Shown piece by piece: positions 1 to 10,262 of a stretch of 48,083 bases of DNA. The notes beneath the pieces were generated by a model that saw nothing but the letters and a program-made list of their open reading frames with translations, searched no databases and was not told the origin of the DNA. The translations under genes and the position numbers were made by a program. The stretch spans positions 1 through 48,083 of the forward strand of contig JAHISX010000047.1 of NCBI GenBank assembly GCA_018817915.1, given 5' to 3'. This stretch comes from Bacillota bacterium (GTDB lineage: Bacteria; Bacillota_I; Bacilli_A; Acholeplasmatales; Acholeplasmataceae). Each line of letters begins with the position of its first letter. Positions within the stretch are counted from its first letter, which is position 1.

Positions 1-4
1 GGTA

Positions 5-41
5 GAAAAAAAGGCATATCAGAAATCAATCTGACATGCCT
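5..41 (-). terminator. Rho-independent terminator of the ABC transporter gene
   Basis: An interrupted inverted repeat (GGCATATCAG at 13-22 against CTGACATGCC at 31-40) is followed, on the minus strand, by a run of T residues (complement of the A run at 6-12). It lies about 115 bp beyond the stop codon of the minus-strand ABC gene ending at 157, so it probably ends that transcript. The repeat cluster at 53-134 would then be in the 3' untranslated part. Confidence 0.6.
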
Positions 42-52
42 ATATTTGTGCA

Positions 53-134
53 CCACAACCTATTTTAAAGGGGTGTGACACCACAACCCATTTGAAAGGT
101 GTGTTTCCTAAAAACCACAACCTATTTTAAAGGG
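53..134. repeat. Three short direct repeats (about 20 bp) at the window start
   Basis: Three copies of a 20-bp unit beginning CCACAACC and ending AAAGG lie at 53-72, 81-100 and 115-134. Units 1 and 3 are identical and unit 2 differs at two or three positions. An 11-bp palindrome GGTGTGACACC sits between units 1 and 2 (72-82). Iterated units of this size occur at the ends of some insertion sequences and as protein-binding arrays. No transposase is visible, so the origin is unknown. Confidence 0.6.
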
Positions 135-156
135 CCTTTTATAATATTATGGTTAA

Positions 157-2409
157 TCATTCATTACGTAAACAAACAATCGGATCTTTCTTTGATGCTA
201 TTCCAGCTGGGATGATACCTGATAGACTTGTGAGTAATGTATTTAAGATGATGAGGATTAAAGCAAATAATATGGGTAGAGTTCCGACATTTTGTATTGT
301 AGTTGTTCGGTAGAGGATTAGATTTAAAAGAGGTAAGAGCGCATAACTTAAGATAATACCAATGACACCAGATAATAAACCAATCATTAATGTTTCTGAA
401 TAGAAAATAAATCCTACATCATTCTTTCTTGCTCCTATACTTCTCAAGATGCCTATCTCTTTTGTTCTTTCAATGATTGATGTATAGGTCATCATACCAA
501 TCATGATATTTGAAATCAAAAGTGATATACCCGAAAAAACTAAAAGAATAATCGATATGGAGTCAATAGCCGTTTTCATTGTAGCAAGGCCAATTCCAGC
601 AATATCTAATGGTTCAATAGCATCATTTGCTGGTACTGTATCGTTATAAGATCTTATATAATCAATGATTGTATCCTTATCTTCAAAAGATCTTGAAAAG
701 ACTGAATAACTTGAAGGGTATGTTGCATAGCCTAATTTTCTAAGAAGCGTATCTTTTGTTTGAGTTGTTAAAGTATTTCCATCAATAACACTTGTTGAAG
801 AACTAAGTTGATCAACAACAATATCTGATAAAATAGAATCTTCAAGAATCATTTGTGTTACCGCTTCAGTATAGAATATACCTGTTCTTAAAAAGTCCAA
901 ATTAAATTTAGGATTGATTCTAATGATGCCAACAATATCAATTTCAATTAAATCAGACGAACTAATGAGTGATATATCTTTTTGATCATACTCTAAACCA
1001 TCAAACTCATATGCATCATTATTTGAAACCCAGAACAGTGATAAATCATTGAGTTGATCGAAAGTTAAAACCTCATTACCTGAAAATCCAAATGTTTGAG
1101 CGATATCTTTTGAAATTCGATTATACCTGTCAACAACGATGACTGCTTCATTTGCTTCATCCACAGGTAATCTCCCACTGATGATATCAAAATTTTCCTC
1201 AAGGTAGTCATGATTAACTCCAGCTTGCTTGACATAATCACTTAAACTATAAGAGGTGCCTTGATTCTGAGCTATGAAATTGCTTTCTAGATTGTAGTTT
1301 AAATACATATATTGGTAAACAGATTCATCGAGCATCATCATATGTGTATAAAAGTCTGCAGTGATATTATTAATTGTTTGGTATTCATATTGGATGTTAC
1401 TTGGGTATACATAGCTTGATTCAGGGAATACATCAAGATTTGGGGCAAACTGATCATCAATTAGTGGTACTACGTAAGATATTCTTTCAACTTGGATAGG
1501 AAATGCATTGAGTGTTTCAGTTTTTCTATCTTCAATGAAATGATTAAAGCCATAAGCCACAGCTAAAACTAAAGTCATACCAAGAATACCGATGCTTGCT
1601 GCAACAGCAGTTAAAAGTGTTCTATATCTTCTTTGAACTAAATTGTTAAATGAAATTTTGAATGATGTACTCAATTTCATTTTAGCCGTTTTTTGTTCAT
1701 CTAAAATAGTTTCATCTTTTGAATGGGTTACATCACTGATTAAAGAGTCTTTGACAATAGAACCTTGTTTAATTTCAATAACACGATCACTATAAGTATG
1801 TGCAAGATCTTTATTGTGGGTAACCATAATGACTAGTCTTGTTTTAGAGATTTCTTTTAAAAGATTCATAATATCAAGACTAGATTCATAGTCTAGTGAA
1901 CCTGTCGGTTCATCAGCTAGAATGATATCCGGTTCATTAATTAAGGCTCTTGCGATAGCAACTCTTTGCTGTTGACCACCAGAGAGCTGATTGGGCTTCT
2001 TATTAAGTTTATCTTTTAATCCAATTTCTGATAGAAGTTGGATTGTTCTTTTCTTTCTTTCAATTAAATCAATAGCAGATATGGATAGAGGTAACATCAC
2101 ATTCTCTAAGACGGATAAATGAGGAATTAAATAATAGTTCTGAAAAACAAATCCGACCATATGATTTCTATATGTATCCCAATTGTTATTAGAAAGGTTA
2201 TTTGTGTCTTTTTGATTCAATAATAATGAACCAGATGTAGGCTTATCTAAGCCTCCGATAATATTGAGTAATGTGGTTTTTCCACACCCGGAGTGCCCAA
2301 CAATAGAAAAAAATCCCGTATCATCTAATTTAAGTGAAAGGTCATAAAGAGCAGTAATAGACTCATCTGGAGTTTGATATATTTTTGATATATGCTTTAA
2401 TTCGAGCAT
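157..2409 (-). CDS. MacB-like ABC transporter, ATPase fused to FtsX-type permease
   Basis: A single 750-aa chain joins an ABC ATPase to an FtsX-like permease. Residues 1-230 hold Walker A GHSGCGKT (about 38-45), the signature LSGGQQQR (about 142-149) and Walker B IILADE (about 162-167). A first membrane helix follows near 262-286, then a ~330-residue extracytoplasmic domain, then three more helices with the FtsX-type stretch ERTKEIGILRSIGARK. This is the MacB/LolCDE-type layout, used for extracting or exporting lipoproteins, peptides or antibiotics rather than import. The start is taken at 2409 (MLELKH) because AGAGGATG lies just upstream; the reading frame continues 24 codons further but without a ribosome site. 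It is divergent from the lipoprotein at 2534. The substrate is unknown. Confidence 0.9.
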   Translation of the reverse strand: MLELKHISKIYQTPDESITALYDLSLKLDDTGFFSIVGHSGCGKTTLLNIIGGLDKPTSGSLLLNQKDTNNLSNNNWDTYRNHMVGFVFQNYYLIPHLSVLENVMLPLSISAIDLIERKKRTIQLLSEIGLKDKLNKKPNQLSGGQQQRVAIARALINEPDIILADEPTGSLDYESSLDIMNLLKEISKTRLVIMVTHNKDLAHTYSDRVIEIKQGSIVKDSLISDVTHSKDETILDEQKTAKMKLSTSFKISFNNLVQRRYRTLLTAVAASIGILGMTLVLAVAYGFNHFIEDRKTETLNAFPIQVERISYVVPLIDDQFAPNLDVFPESSYVYPSNIQYEYQTINNITADFYTHMMMLDESVYQYMYLNYNLESNFIAQNQGTSYSLSDYVKQAGVNHDYLEENFDIISGRLPVDEANEAVIVVDRYNRISKDIAQTFGFSGNEVLTFDQLNDLSLFWVSNNDAYEFDGLEYDQKDISLISSSDLIEIDIVGIIRINPKFNLDFLRTGIFYTEAVTQMILEDSILSDIVVDQLSSSTSVIDGNTLTTQTKDTLLRKLGYATYPSSYSVFSRSFEDKDTIIDYIRSYNDTVPANDAIEPLDIAGIGLATMKTAIDSISIILLVFSGISLLISNIMIGMMTYTSIIERTKEIGILRSIGARKNDVGFIFYSETLMIGLLSGVIGIILSYALLPLLNLILYRTTTIQNVGTLPILFALILIILNTLLTSLSGIIPAGIASKKDPIVCLRNE

Positions 2410-2482
2410 TTTTTCACATCCTCTTATTACTATTATATATGAAAGAGTAAAAGTTAATATGACAATATCGTATTTCTTCATA

Positions 2483-2511
2483 TTTACTTAATCTATAAAT
2501 TCATATATAAT
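2483..2511 (+). promoter_or_regulatory. Sigma-A type promoter of the 2534 lipoprotein gene
   Basis: TTTACT (2483-2488), a 17-bp spacer and TATAAT (2506-2511) precede the gene. The ribosome site AGGGGTG follows at 2521-2527, so the leader is very short. Confidence 0.5.
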
Positions 2512-2533
2512 ATAAACAAAAGGGGTGAGAATT

Positions 2534-3643
2534 GTGAAAAAAATACTTGGTTTATTATTGGTAGTTGCTACCGTTTTTGGTCTTGTTGCATGTACTGAAG
2601 CAGTTCAAGTTGGCGAGTTTCCAGAATTAGACGAAAATAAACTTGTTGAAATGAATGCTCAAGAAATGGTGGACTTGTTTTCCACATTGGATTATACAGG
2701 TGTCAGTTCTGAATCAGTAAGAATTGGAGTTAATGGTTCGCTATTCGTAGATGTTGACAACACTTATGAAGACAGCGAATGGGATTACTTAAATGAAATT
2801 TATGTTCCTGTAACCTACTATGATGAAAATATAACAGATATAACGATTGATGCTGTACTTTATGCAGCAGCTTCTGATCAAGTCAGTGATGTTGAACTAT
2901 TTGCTGAAGGTACATTTGATATTTATACATATCGTCATTATTCAAGTTATTATGGGGGCTATATAACCGAAGATGAACTAAATATTTCCGGTGAAGCTGG
3001 TATGTATTTTACCAATCAGTCCATATATATGAGAACCGATATTACTGGTACACAAAATGAAGAATCAATGGACACAAACTTCAAGGAAAAATTAAATACT
3101 CAATTTACCCAAGATATGTGGGATGAGTACTATAATGAAGTGGATACCATAGAAGATCCTAGCGATTTATCTGGTTTATTTGGTTCTGATATTATCACAC
3201 TCTTAGAAAGTGGCGATATTGATCAAATTTTAGAAGAAATACCCAATCTTAAGGTATATCAAGATGGAACGACTTATAGCATACAATTCACGTTAAATAA
3301 GACGGATATCGTTAATAACTTTGTAGATGTATTTGTTGCAGTTTCAACAGAAATGGGGCAAGTTCCTACTCAAGATGAAATTGATGAAATGGAACAAACA
3401 ATGATTGATCAAATAAATACTTTTATAGATGAGTTAGAACTTGATTTTGTTATAACCATCGAAGAAGGAAGAATTGTCCAAATAGCTACAGCACTTGTAT
3501 TTGTTGGTAGTGACGATACAACCAGTTTTGATATTGATATGGCCATCATTATTGATTTTGGAGCATCTGTTCCAAAATTCCCAAGTGATTTAGATGAATA
3601 TGATGTTGTGAGTGATTTCGGAATAGGTTCAACTCTTAATTAG
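2534..3643 (+). CDS. Lipoprotein of unknown function
   Basis: The product is 369 aa with a lipoprotein signal peptide: a KK start, a hydrophobic stretch, and the lipobox LVAC with the lipidated Cys near residue 20. The remainder is acidic and soluble, with no family motif I recognise. The GTG at 2534 is preferred as start because the ribosome site AGGGGTG (2521-2527) is correctly spaced for it, whereas the upstream GTG at 2525 lies inside that site. The protein should be anchored to the outer face of the cell membrane. It is divergent from the MacB-like transporter at 157-2409 and may be its partner, but only proximity suggests this. Confidence 0.8.
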   Translation: MKKILGLLLVVATVFGLVACTEAVQVGEFPELDENKLVEMNAQEMVDLFSTLDYTGVSSESVRIGVNGSLFVDVDNTYEDSEWDYLNEIYVPVTYYDENITDITIDAVLYAAASDQVSDVELFAEGTFDIYTYRHYSSYYGGYITEDELNISGEAGMYFTNQSIYMRTDITGTQNEESMDTNFKEKLNTQFTQDMWDEYYNEVDTIEDPSDLSGLFGSDIITLLESGDIDQILEEIPNLKVYQDGTTYSIQFTLNKTDIVNNFVDVFVAVSTEMGQVPTQDEIDEMEQTMIDQINTFIDELELDFVITIEEGRIVQIATALVFVGSDDTTSFDIDMAIIIDFGASVPKFPSDLDEYDVVSDFGIGSTLN

Positions 3644-3666
3644 TTTTAATCGTAGCATTTAAATTC

Positions 3667-3699
3667 AGGTGGTTACCTATAAAGTGACCACCTTTTTTA
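3667..3699 (+). terminator. Terminator of the 2534 lipoprotein
   Basis: AGGTGGTTAC (3667-3676) pairs with GTGACCACCT (3683-3692) with one mismatch, and is followed by six Ts, about 25 bp after the stop codon. Confidence 0.85.
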
Positions 3700-3702
3700 T
3701 GC

Positions 3703-3736
3703 ATAAAAATACCCCATAAGATAAAATCTTATAGGG
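3703..3736 (-). terminator. Terminator of the large repeat lipoprotein
   Basis: CCCATAAGAT and ATCTTATAGGG form a hairpin with an AAA loop (3713-3735). On the minus strand it is followed by ATTTTTAT. It faces the terminator of the convergent lipoprotein gene, so the two transcripts end back to back. Confidence 0.75.
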
Positions 3737-3773
3737 CATTTACTAATTATAAAATTTTTAAAGTTGCTTAAAG

Positions 3774-6700
3774 TTAAGTTAGTGGAGGTTCTTCTACTGG
3801 CATAACCATATCGAACAACGCATGGAGTTGATCAATATCAGTTTGGTCCATGGCTGTGAAATCTAGTAAAGCAACTGTGTGTATTTCTGCAAATAAATCA
3901 GTAAGATCTGTCACAACTTCACCAATCATTGTGTCGACATCTAAAGCTGTATTGTTTGATAAAACCAAAACATCAGCATTCTTTAAAATGTCATTTTGGA
4001 TGATTGTGATTGTTGAGAAGACTAAGGCTTCATTTGTTGGAGTAAGTGCACCATCAAGTGCTAATACAACTAGAGCCATCATTTCATCTTCGCCTGTAAT
4101 ATTCCAACCTACGATATGACTAGCAATATCTAAACCATTTACAGCACTGAATAATTGAGTTTCAAGAGTGATTGCATTAAGGATAACTGTAGATACTGGA
4201 ACAAGTAATGCGTTAAACATCAAGTCAACATCAGCAGCATCCATTGTACCTTCACTAGATATTTGAATCTTGAGTGGGATTCTAACGAGTCTTAATAGGG
4301 CTTGAATAGAAGTCAAATCAAGTTCATCGGTAATCGCACCATTGTAAATGAATGCTTGAGCTATAATGGATTGGACATCAACTACGAATAATGGGTCGGA
4401 CAAGTCACCACCATTTAATGCAATATCATAGATATCAAGCAATAATTGACCTTCAGTTGTTAAGAATTCATCAACAACAGCCATACCAAGTGATCCCATG
4501 ACATTCAATGCAGCAATGATGTTATCATAATCTGCAAGAACTTCATCAATGAGCATAGATAGCATTGCAAATTGATCAACATCCATATCACCTTCCACTT
4601 GACTTAAGAATAAATCAGTGAATATAGTTAATAGATCAAATACATCACCATCAGTAAATAAAGCACTAACTGCATCAAACTTAGCAGTGTTACTTAACTT
4701 AAATGTATCCAGGTAAGTTCCAATATAGACTGCAAGATCAACAGCGACTTCAAAGTCTAATGTATCAGGTTCGTAATATCCACCAAATCCATCATCAACA
4801 TATGCACCAGGAATCATTAAGTCATTACCTAGTAAGACAACATCCATAATTGCTGTTTCATCTACATAGCCAACAAATGTGACAAATAAATCAAGCATTG
4901 CAGAAAGTGGAACGATGCCAGCATCAAGAAGATCATCAATGTCAGCTGGATCTATCGTACTTACCATAAGTAACTGAATCTTTAATGGAATACGAACAAG
5001 TGTTAATAGTGTTTCAATAGAAGTAGCATCTAATTCATCAATTATAGCTGCTTTGTAATTCATCATTTGAGCTAGAAGAGCTTCTATTTGTGCTTGATAT
5101 GTTGGATCAGCTAAATCGCCTTCACCAGCATTTACTAAATTATATAAGTCAATCAACATTTGTCCTTCTGTTGTTAGGAATTCATCAACAAGGTTCATGC
5201 CAATTGCATTTGCGATATCAGCAGCAGCTATAAAATTATCATAGTTTGCTAAGATTTCATCAATAATCATTACAGCTAACTCATAATCGCTTGTAGACGT
5301 TTCTAGCATCATTGCGTCTTTAACTGCTTCACCTAATAGTAATACCAGTGATTTAACTTGAGCATCAGTCATTAATGCATCTAAAGTGTCAAACTTAGCA
5401 ATATTATTGAGTTTGAATTCCTCTAAGTAAGTGCCAACATATACAGCAAGTTCAATAGCTTTCTCAAAATCAACTGTATCATCTTCATAGTACCATTCAT
5501 CCCAATATTCATCATAAACGTATTCACCAGGAATCATTAATTGATCAACAATAGCCATGACTTCTTCAACGGTTGTTTGATCGAGATCAGCAACAAACGT
5601 TAATGCTAAGTCAAGTGTTGCATGGTCTACTTCACCAAAGAAGTCAACATAAGGTAGTAGGTCATCTAATGTAACATCAAATGCGCCAGCAACCGTAATC
5701 AACGTTGTATACATGCTTGCAAAATCTTCACTTGAAGGTAATGTTGTGATGAGTACATCAACAACTTCATCTTTTAGCATGAAGTATTCTGCCATAGTTA
5801 ATTCACCATTTTCAGCAAGATCATCTAATAAAGTGACCATTGATGCTGGAACTGTATCATACATTAAAGACAAATAATCAATGACACTAGTTATGGATTC
5901 AATCATTAAATCCTTTTCATCTATCATAAACGCTTTGAGTTCACCCATTAATAAGATTTCATCTTCACGTCGGATGATGTCTTCATTTGCGTACATGATG
6001 GATTCATAATCGTATAATAATGTGTAGAGACTTGATAATGGATCGCCTATAATAAATGCGTTGAGTAATGTATAATCTTCAGCAATCGCAGCATCAGTGA
6101 AAATATTATAGAACATTTGAATATATTCATCTTCATAATCTAGATAGTAAGGATAATGGAATTCAAAATCATATTCCAAGTCCCAAGCCATTTGTGATAA
6201 AGTGTTGAGCACCATATAACTTTCTTCATATTGACCAGATAAGAAATAATTTAATTGAACCATTTCTTCTGTCGATGCATACAAAGACAGATTAGCATAT
6301 ATGCTTGCTAAGTCAGCAGTCACAGCAATTTGATTAACTGCGATTTCGTCTTCTATTTCAGCAATATAAGCATCTTGTTCAAGAATGATATTTTCCAGAT
6401 CATCAACATGCAATGTAACTGCAACTTGTGCAAGTTCATAAAGAATGGTTGCTAAATCTGTTGAAGAAAGATCAAATGAGCTATAGGAATCAATTTCTGC
6501 CATCAAAGTCGTAACATTATTGATTTCACCCATGCGCATTGGTGTTGATGCTATATAAGAAAATAAACCAACAGCCTCAATTTCAGTCATGCCCATTTCA
6601 TCTGCTGCGATACTGTATGCGTAGACAAGTTGAGACATTTGCATGTACTGTATATATTCATCTACAGTTTCAAAGTCATCTAGAATCATGTCAGGTTCAT

Positions 6701-7538
6701 ACATTGGGTTCATGACATATAATAAATCTTCATATAAGGTTGAATAGCTTTCAATAAAGTAATTGACTGTTACAGAAGCTGCAGAAGTATCAGTTCCAGC
6801 TATTGCGACAACAAAGACTTCGTGATCACCTGAAAGTAATTCAAGTGTTGTTAAGTCGAAAGTAGTTAAGGTTACAGGATGACTTACAGCATCTACATAA
6901 ACGATATAACTATCTGCACCCGATACAGCACTCCATGTAACTATACCATTTGAAATTGTAACATTTTGTGGGACATCAAGTGTCGTTCCACCAACAAAGT
7001 ACGAAACTGTAGTTGAGGCTGTTGAAACATCTGTACCAATTTTAGCTACAACATATACTGGATAGTTACCTTGTGCTAAAGATAAAGTTGTTAAATCAAA
7101 TGTTGTTACAGTTACATCGTAAGTATCAGAGCCAACATGTACAGTATAGCCTGTTGCTCCAGCGATGGCACTCCATGTGACAATACCACTCGCAATAGCA
7201 ACATTTTGTGGAACACCTACAACCAAAGGTTCAACAACAAAATTGACAGTTGTTGACGGTGATGAGATATTTGTTCCTTGCATCGCTACGATTTGTACAG
7301 GATAGGTACCTACTGCCAGGTCTAAAGTATTTAAATCAAAAGTTGTGACTGTTACAGTATAAGTATCTGTATCAACGAAAACCATATAACTATCAGCATC
7401 CGTTACCGCATCCCAAGAAATAACACCATCTGTGATCACCACATTTTGTGGTGTATCAAGTGTGATAGCTATATCTTTACAACTTACGAGTACTAAAGCA
7501 AAAAGAAATAAAAAAACAACTCGCATTAATTTTTTCAC
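3774..7538 (-). CDS. Very large repeat lipoprotein: three 80-aa FN3-like repeats plus helical repeats
   Basis: The product is about 1254 aa. The signal peptide ends in the lipobox LVSC (Cys near residue 20). Three beta-rich units of exactly 80 aa follow (PQNV recurs at about residues 30, 110 and 190), each with an xxWxAVxxADSYxVxVD pattern like fibronectin-III or bacterial Ig-like folds. The rest is acidic and largely helical, with a tandem duplication of about 240 aa: LMIPG, AVYxGTYL, VDEFLTTEGQ and LVRIPLKIQ each occur twice. The GTG start at 7538 is chosen for the GGAGGAG site 7 bp upstream; the longer reading frame has no such site. A surface-anchored adhesin or scaffold role is inferred only from the architecture. 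The gene lies between two FtsX-type ABC systems. Confidence 0.85.
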   Translation of the reverse strand: MKKLMRVVFLFLFALVLVSCKDIAITLDTPQNVVITDGVISWDAVTDADSYMVFVDTDTYTVTVTTFDLNTLDLAVGTYPVQIVAMQGTNISSPSTTVNFVVEPLVVGVPQNVAIASGIVTWSAIAGATGYTVHVGSDTYDVTVTTFDLTTLSLAQGNYPVYVVAKIGTDVSTASTTVSYFVGGTTLDVPQNVTISNGIVTWSAVSGADSYIVYVDAVSHPVTLTTFDLTTLELLSGDHEVFVVAIAGTDTSAASVTVNYFIESYSTLYEDLLYVMNPMYEPDMILDDFETVDEYIQYMQMSQLVYAYSIAADEMGMTEIEAVGLFSYIASTPMRMGEINNVTTLMAEIDSYSSFDLSSTDLATILYELAQVAVTLHVDDLENIILEQDAYIAEIEDEIAVNQIAVTADLASIYANLSLYASTEEMVQLNYFLSGQYEESYMVLNTLSQMAWDLEYDFEFHYPYYLDYEDEYIQMFYNIFTDAAIAEDYTLLNAFIIGDPLSSLYTLLYDYESIMYANEDIIRREDEILLMGELKAFMIDEKDLMIESITSVIDYLSLMYDTVPASMVTLLDDLAENGELTMAEYFMLKDEVVDVLITTLPSSEDFASMYTTLITVAGAFDVTLDDLLPYVDFFGEVDHATLDLALTFVADLDQTTVEEVMAIVDQLMIPGEYVYDEYWDEWYYEDDTVDFEKAIELAVYVGTYLEEFKLNNIAKFDTLDALMTDAQVKSLVLLLGEAVKDAMMLETSTSDYELAVMIIDEILANYDNFIAAADIANAIGMNLVDEFLTTEGQMLIDLYNLVNAGEGDLADPTYQAQIEALLAQMMNYKAAIIDELDATSIETLLTLVRIPLKIQLLMVSTIDPADIDDLLDAGIVPLSAMLDLFVTFVGYVDETAIMDVVLLGNDLMIPGAYVDDGFGGYYEPDTLDFEVAVDLAVYIGTYLDTFKLSNTAKFDAVSALFTDGDVFDLLTIFTDLFLSQVEGDMDVDQFAMLSMLIDEVLADYDNIIAALNVMGSLGMAVVDEFLTTEGQLLLDIYDIALNGGDLSDPLFVVDVQSIIAQAFIYNGAITDELDLTSIQALLRLVRIPLKIQISSEGTMDAADVDLMFNALLVPVSTVILNAITLETQLFSAVNGLDIASHIVGWNITGEDEMMALVVLALDGALTPTNEALVFSTITIIQNDILKNADVLVLSNNTALDVDTMIGEVVTDLTDLFAEIHTVALLDFTAMDQTDIDQLHALFDMVMPVEEPPLT

Positions 7539-7742
7539 GACAATTCTCCTCCTAATTATATTAAAAATTCTCACCTGCACACTACCTTACGAATCATGTC
7601 GAAAAATGAGGTGTGTGCCATTTTGAAATTTCGCAGTACCAAAATTATAAAAAATTTCAATAGCTGTTATTAGTTTTATTATACTATTATTTTTTAATAG
7701 ATTACAATTTTATTAACTTTCTTATTAAATTTTACAATAATA
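7539..7742. other. Intergenic, A+T-rich
   Basis: About 200 bp lie between the start of the large lipoprotein and the end of the LolE-like permease. The stretch is strongly A+T-rich. I see the ribosome site of the lipoprotein at 7546-7552 but no convincing hairpin terminator for the permease and no clear promoter pair. Confidence 0.4.
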
Positions 7743-10262
7743 TTAATATGTTTTTACAACAAGATTTGGTCTAATTCTTAAAGCATTCCAAATATAAACA
7801 ACTTTTGTTATAACAAAAACAAATAAAATAACAAGGAAACCAGTCCACAAGGAGTGCATTTCAAATTGAACAGGTTCATACTCACCAGAAATCAATATGA
7901 GTGAACTTAATTGATTAGAAATTAGAACGAAACTGAATATGGAAGATATCGCAAGTATGACATACATTGCAAGACTTTCTTTAATGAGTAGAAAGAACAT
8001 TTTCTGTTTTGAAAAGCCTAAGACATAGAATCTAGCATAAGTATCCTTCATTTGACCTAAAAGTAGGATTGAGTGATTAAATATGGAAAGAACAAAACAA
8101 GCGATGATCGTTGATAAGATGATTGTTAAATAATCTGTTGCAGTTCTCATTTGATCTAGTTTTTCATCAACAATCAGTTGAAAGTCAAGAACATAGACCA
8201 TATTTTTGCTATATAAATTGATAAGTTGATTTTGAAGAGACGCTTTATCGGAGATAGAATTGACAAATATTGCATTTTGGCTGATATCATCATATATAGA
8301 GAATAGATGGAGATTCGTGAATGCCATATCGCCAATTTCTTTTTTAAAGAAGCCGCCTACTACAAAAACTTCATCAGAGTGTAATGGACTTAAGTTTAAT
8401 TGTATTTCATCGCCAATTGTCATGTTATATAAATATTTGAATCTTTCAGGAAGGATAATTGTTAAGTAATCAGTATTTTCAAGACTTATAAGTGATTCGT
8501 CTGATAATTCAAAATTGAAGTAATTACTGATTGCCTGTGGATCAATAGATATTAAACTATTTAGATTTTGTTCAAAAGTAGTAAATTCAATATTTTGAAG
8601 ATATCCAACTTTTGAAGCTTGATCAACTGTATCAAGAGCGACTATTTGGGTATATGTCTCATCATATCTGCTTATAAAATTGGTTAAGACAAAATCAATT
8701 TTAAATTCATTTTCATAGTTATTCATTCTTTGGTCCATGTGATCATTAGCAAGAACTAAAAGAAAGATGCTTACAAAACAGACGAGCATAACCGACACAT
8801 ATTGATAAAATGACTTCTTAGCTAATAAAATTTTGAGTTGTAAGGTAAATATTAGAGGCTTTTTCTTAATCTTTTGTAGCTTAGAAAACAGGTTAAACAT
8901 GATAAAAGCAGAAGTAAATAGAATGGCAAAAGATGAAACAGTTTGAATGACAGAAGTATAATTTCCAATGAATTGATAAAGTATCTCTAATTTTGCTAAA
9001 AAATAGAGTGCAAACGATAAGAAAAATAGAGTAAGTTGTGGAATCCATCTCATCTGTTTTTCTATACCTTGAGTCATTGTTTGATGAATAGAAGACTCCT
9101 TATTAAAATGAATGAAATAGTAAAGTGATGTTACTGTATAAATCAGTAGTGTAGCAGCAGCACACCAGAAGATAGTTGAAAAATCCAGTTGGTAATTTGC
9201 TGATGATCCAACAAATATTAAACCCTTTTGTATAACAGCATTGGTAATAAAGACAGATGCTGTAAGGGATAAGATGAAAAAGATTAAAATTTCGATGAGT
9301 ACGACTCCATAAGAAAATAAATGAGAACCTCCTAAAAGGTCAACAACAGCAAATCCTTTTTTCTTTTCTTCAAAATACAACATGAACGTTGTTTGCATCA
9401 CGAGCAGAATAACTAGAAAGACAATGACGATGATGAGATTGAAAAATGATACATTTCGTCTAATCATTTGATCAAGGGCTTGTTCATCAATAGACAATTG
9501 GAACTTGAGGTTTGAAAATTGTGTAATTGATGAAACATAGTCCATTGCTTCTTCATTTGTAATGCCTGTTTTCACATCGAAATAGACTTGATTATAGAAA
9601 TTCGTTAGAAAGACATGACTAAGAGAGCCAAGGGAAGGACTTAAAGCGGTTAAAAAAAATGATAAGCTACCGTCTTTATTTAAATAAATTGTTCCCCCTT
9701 CAAATAATCCCCCATCCTCAACGATATCAACGATACTATAATCTTTTGTTAAATCTCCTAAATATAAGGTTATTGTATCACCATGATTGAGTTGATAAGT
9801 CGTTGCTAGGCTTTCGGTGATGATGACTTCGTCATTATCTAAGGTTGTATTCGTATAATGAATTGGATTTGAAATTTTAGCAAATTGATCAAGTGTAGAT
9901 GCCATGGTTTTAACATATTGTTTTGTCCCGTTAATTTCAACTAAAGTATCCATCTCAAAAAAAGGAGCATAATCATCTACAACTGTATCTAAATCTGGAG
10001 CATCAGTTAAAGGACGAATTGAAAAAAACCTCAAATCGCTATTTAAGGTTATGCCCATTGAAAAATCTATTTCTCGATACTTATTTTCAAGTTCCCCATA
10101 ATAGTAAGATGTAAGAAACATTTGTGTAGAAGCACCTAAAAGGATTGTAACAAATAATGCGATAAAGCTGAATATCAGTAAAATGGAACGAAGTCTAAAA
10201 CGAGTTAAGTTTTTAAATGCGAAACGAAATGAAAATCCGAATCTATTGATTGTTTTTTTCAT
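7743..10262 (-). CDS. FtsX-like ABC transporter permease (LolE/YtrF type)
   Basis: The 839-aa membrane protein has about ten hydrophobic segments arranged as two FtsX-like modules. One helix lies near residues 25-47, followed by an extracytoplasmic domain and three to four helices around 270-390. Further helices around 410-505 precede a second soluble domain and a last group at about 690-825. Such permeases work with a separate LolD-type ATPase in lipoprotein or peptide export. The ATPase gene at 10243-10923 is directly upstream and overlaps this gene by 20 nt, indicating translational coupling. No separate strong ribosome site is visible at the ATG. The substrate is unknown. Confidence 0.88.
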   Translation of the reverse strand: MKKTINRFGFSFRFAFKNLTRFRLRSILLIFSFIALFVTILLGASTQMFLTSYYYGELENKYREIDFSMGITLNSDLRFFSIRPLTDAPDLDTVVDDYAPFFEMDTLVEINGTKQYVKTMASTLDQFAKISNPIHYTNTTLDNDEVIITESLATTYQLNHGDTITLYLGDLTKDYSIVDIVEDGGLFEGGTIYLNKDGSLSFFLTALSPSLGSLSHVFLTNFYNQVYFDVKTGITNEEAMDYVSSITQFSNLKFQLSIDEQALDQMIRRNVSFFNLIIVIVFLVILLVMQTTFMLYFEEKKKGFAVVDLLGGSHLFSYGVVLIEILIFFILSLTASVFITNAVIQKGLIFVGSSANYQLDFSTIFWCAAATLLIYTVTSLYYFIHFNKESSIHQTMTQGIEKQMRWIPQLTLFFLSFALYFLAKLEILYQFIGNYTSVIQTVSSFAILFTSAFIMFNLFSKLQKIKKKPLIFTLQLKILLAKKSFYQYVSVMLVCFVSIFLLVLANDHMDQRMNNYENEFKIDFVLTNFISRYDETYTQIVALDTVDQASKVGYLQNIEFTTFEQNLNSLISIDPQAISNYFNFELSDESLISLENTDYLTIILPERFKYLYNMTIGDEIQLNLSPLHSDEVFVVGGFFKKEIGDMAFTNLHLFSIYDDISQNAIFVNSISDKASLQNQLINLYSKNMVYVLDFQLIVDEKLDQMRTATDYLTIILSTIIACFVLSIFNHSILLLGQMKDTYARFYVLGFSKQKMFFLLIKESLAMYVILAISSIFSFVLISNQLSSLILISGEYEPVQFEMHSLWTGFLVILFVFVITKVVYIWNALRIRPNLVVKTY

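Noticed and set aside
3850-4119. Plus-strand frame inside the large lipoprotein gene
   Set aside because: It is antisense to a long repetitive gene with conserved repeats in the other frame, and has no ribosome site.
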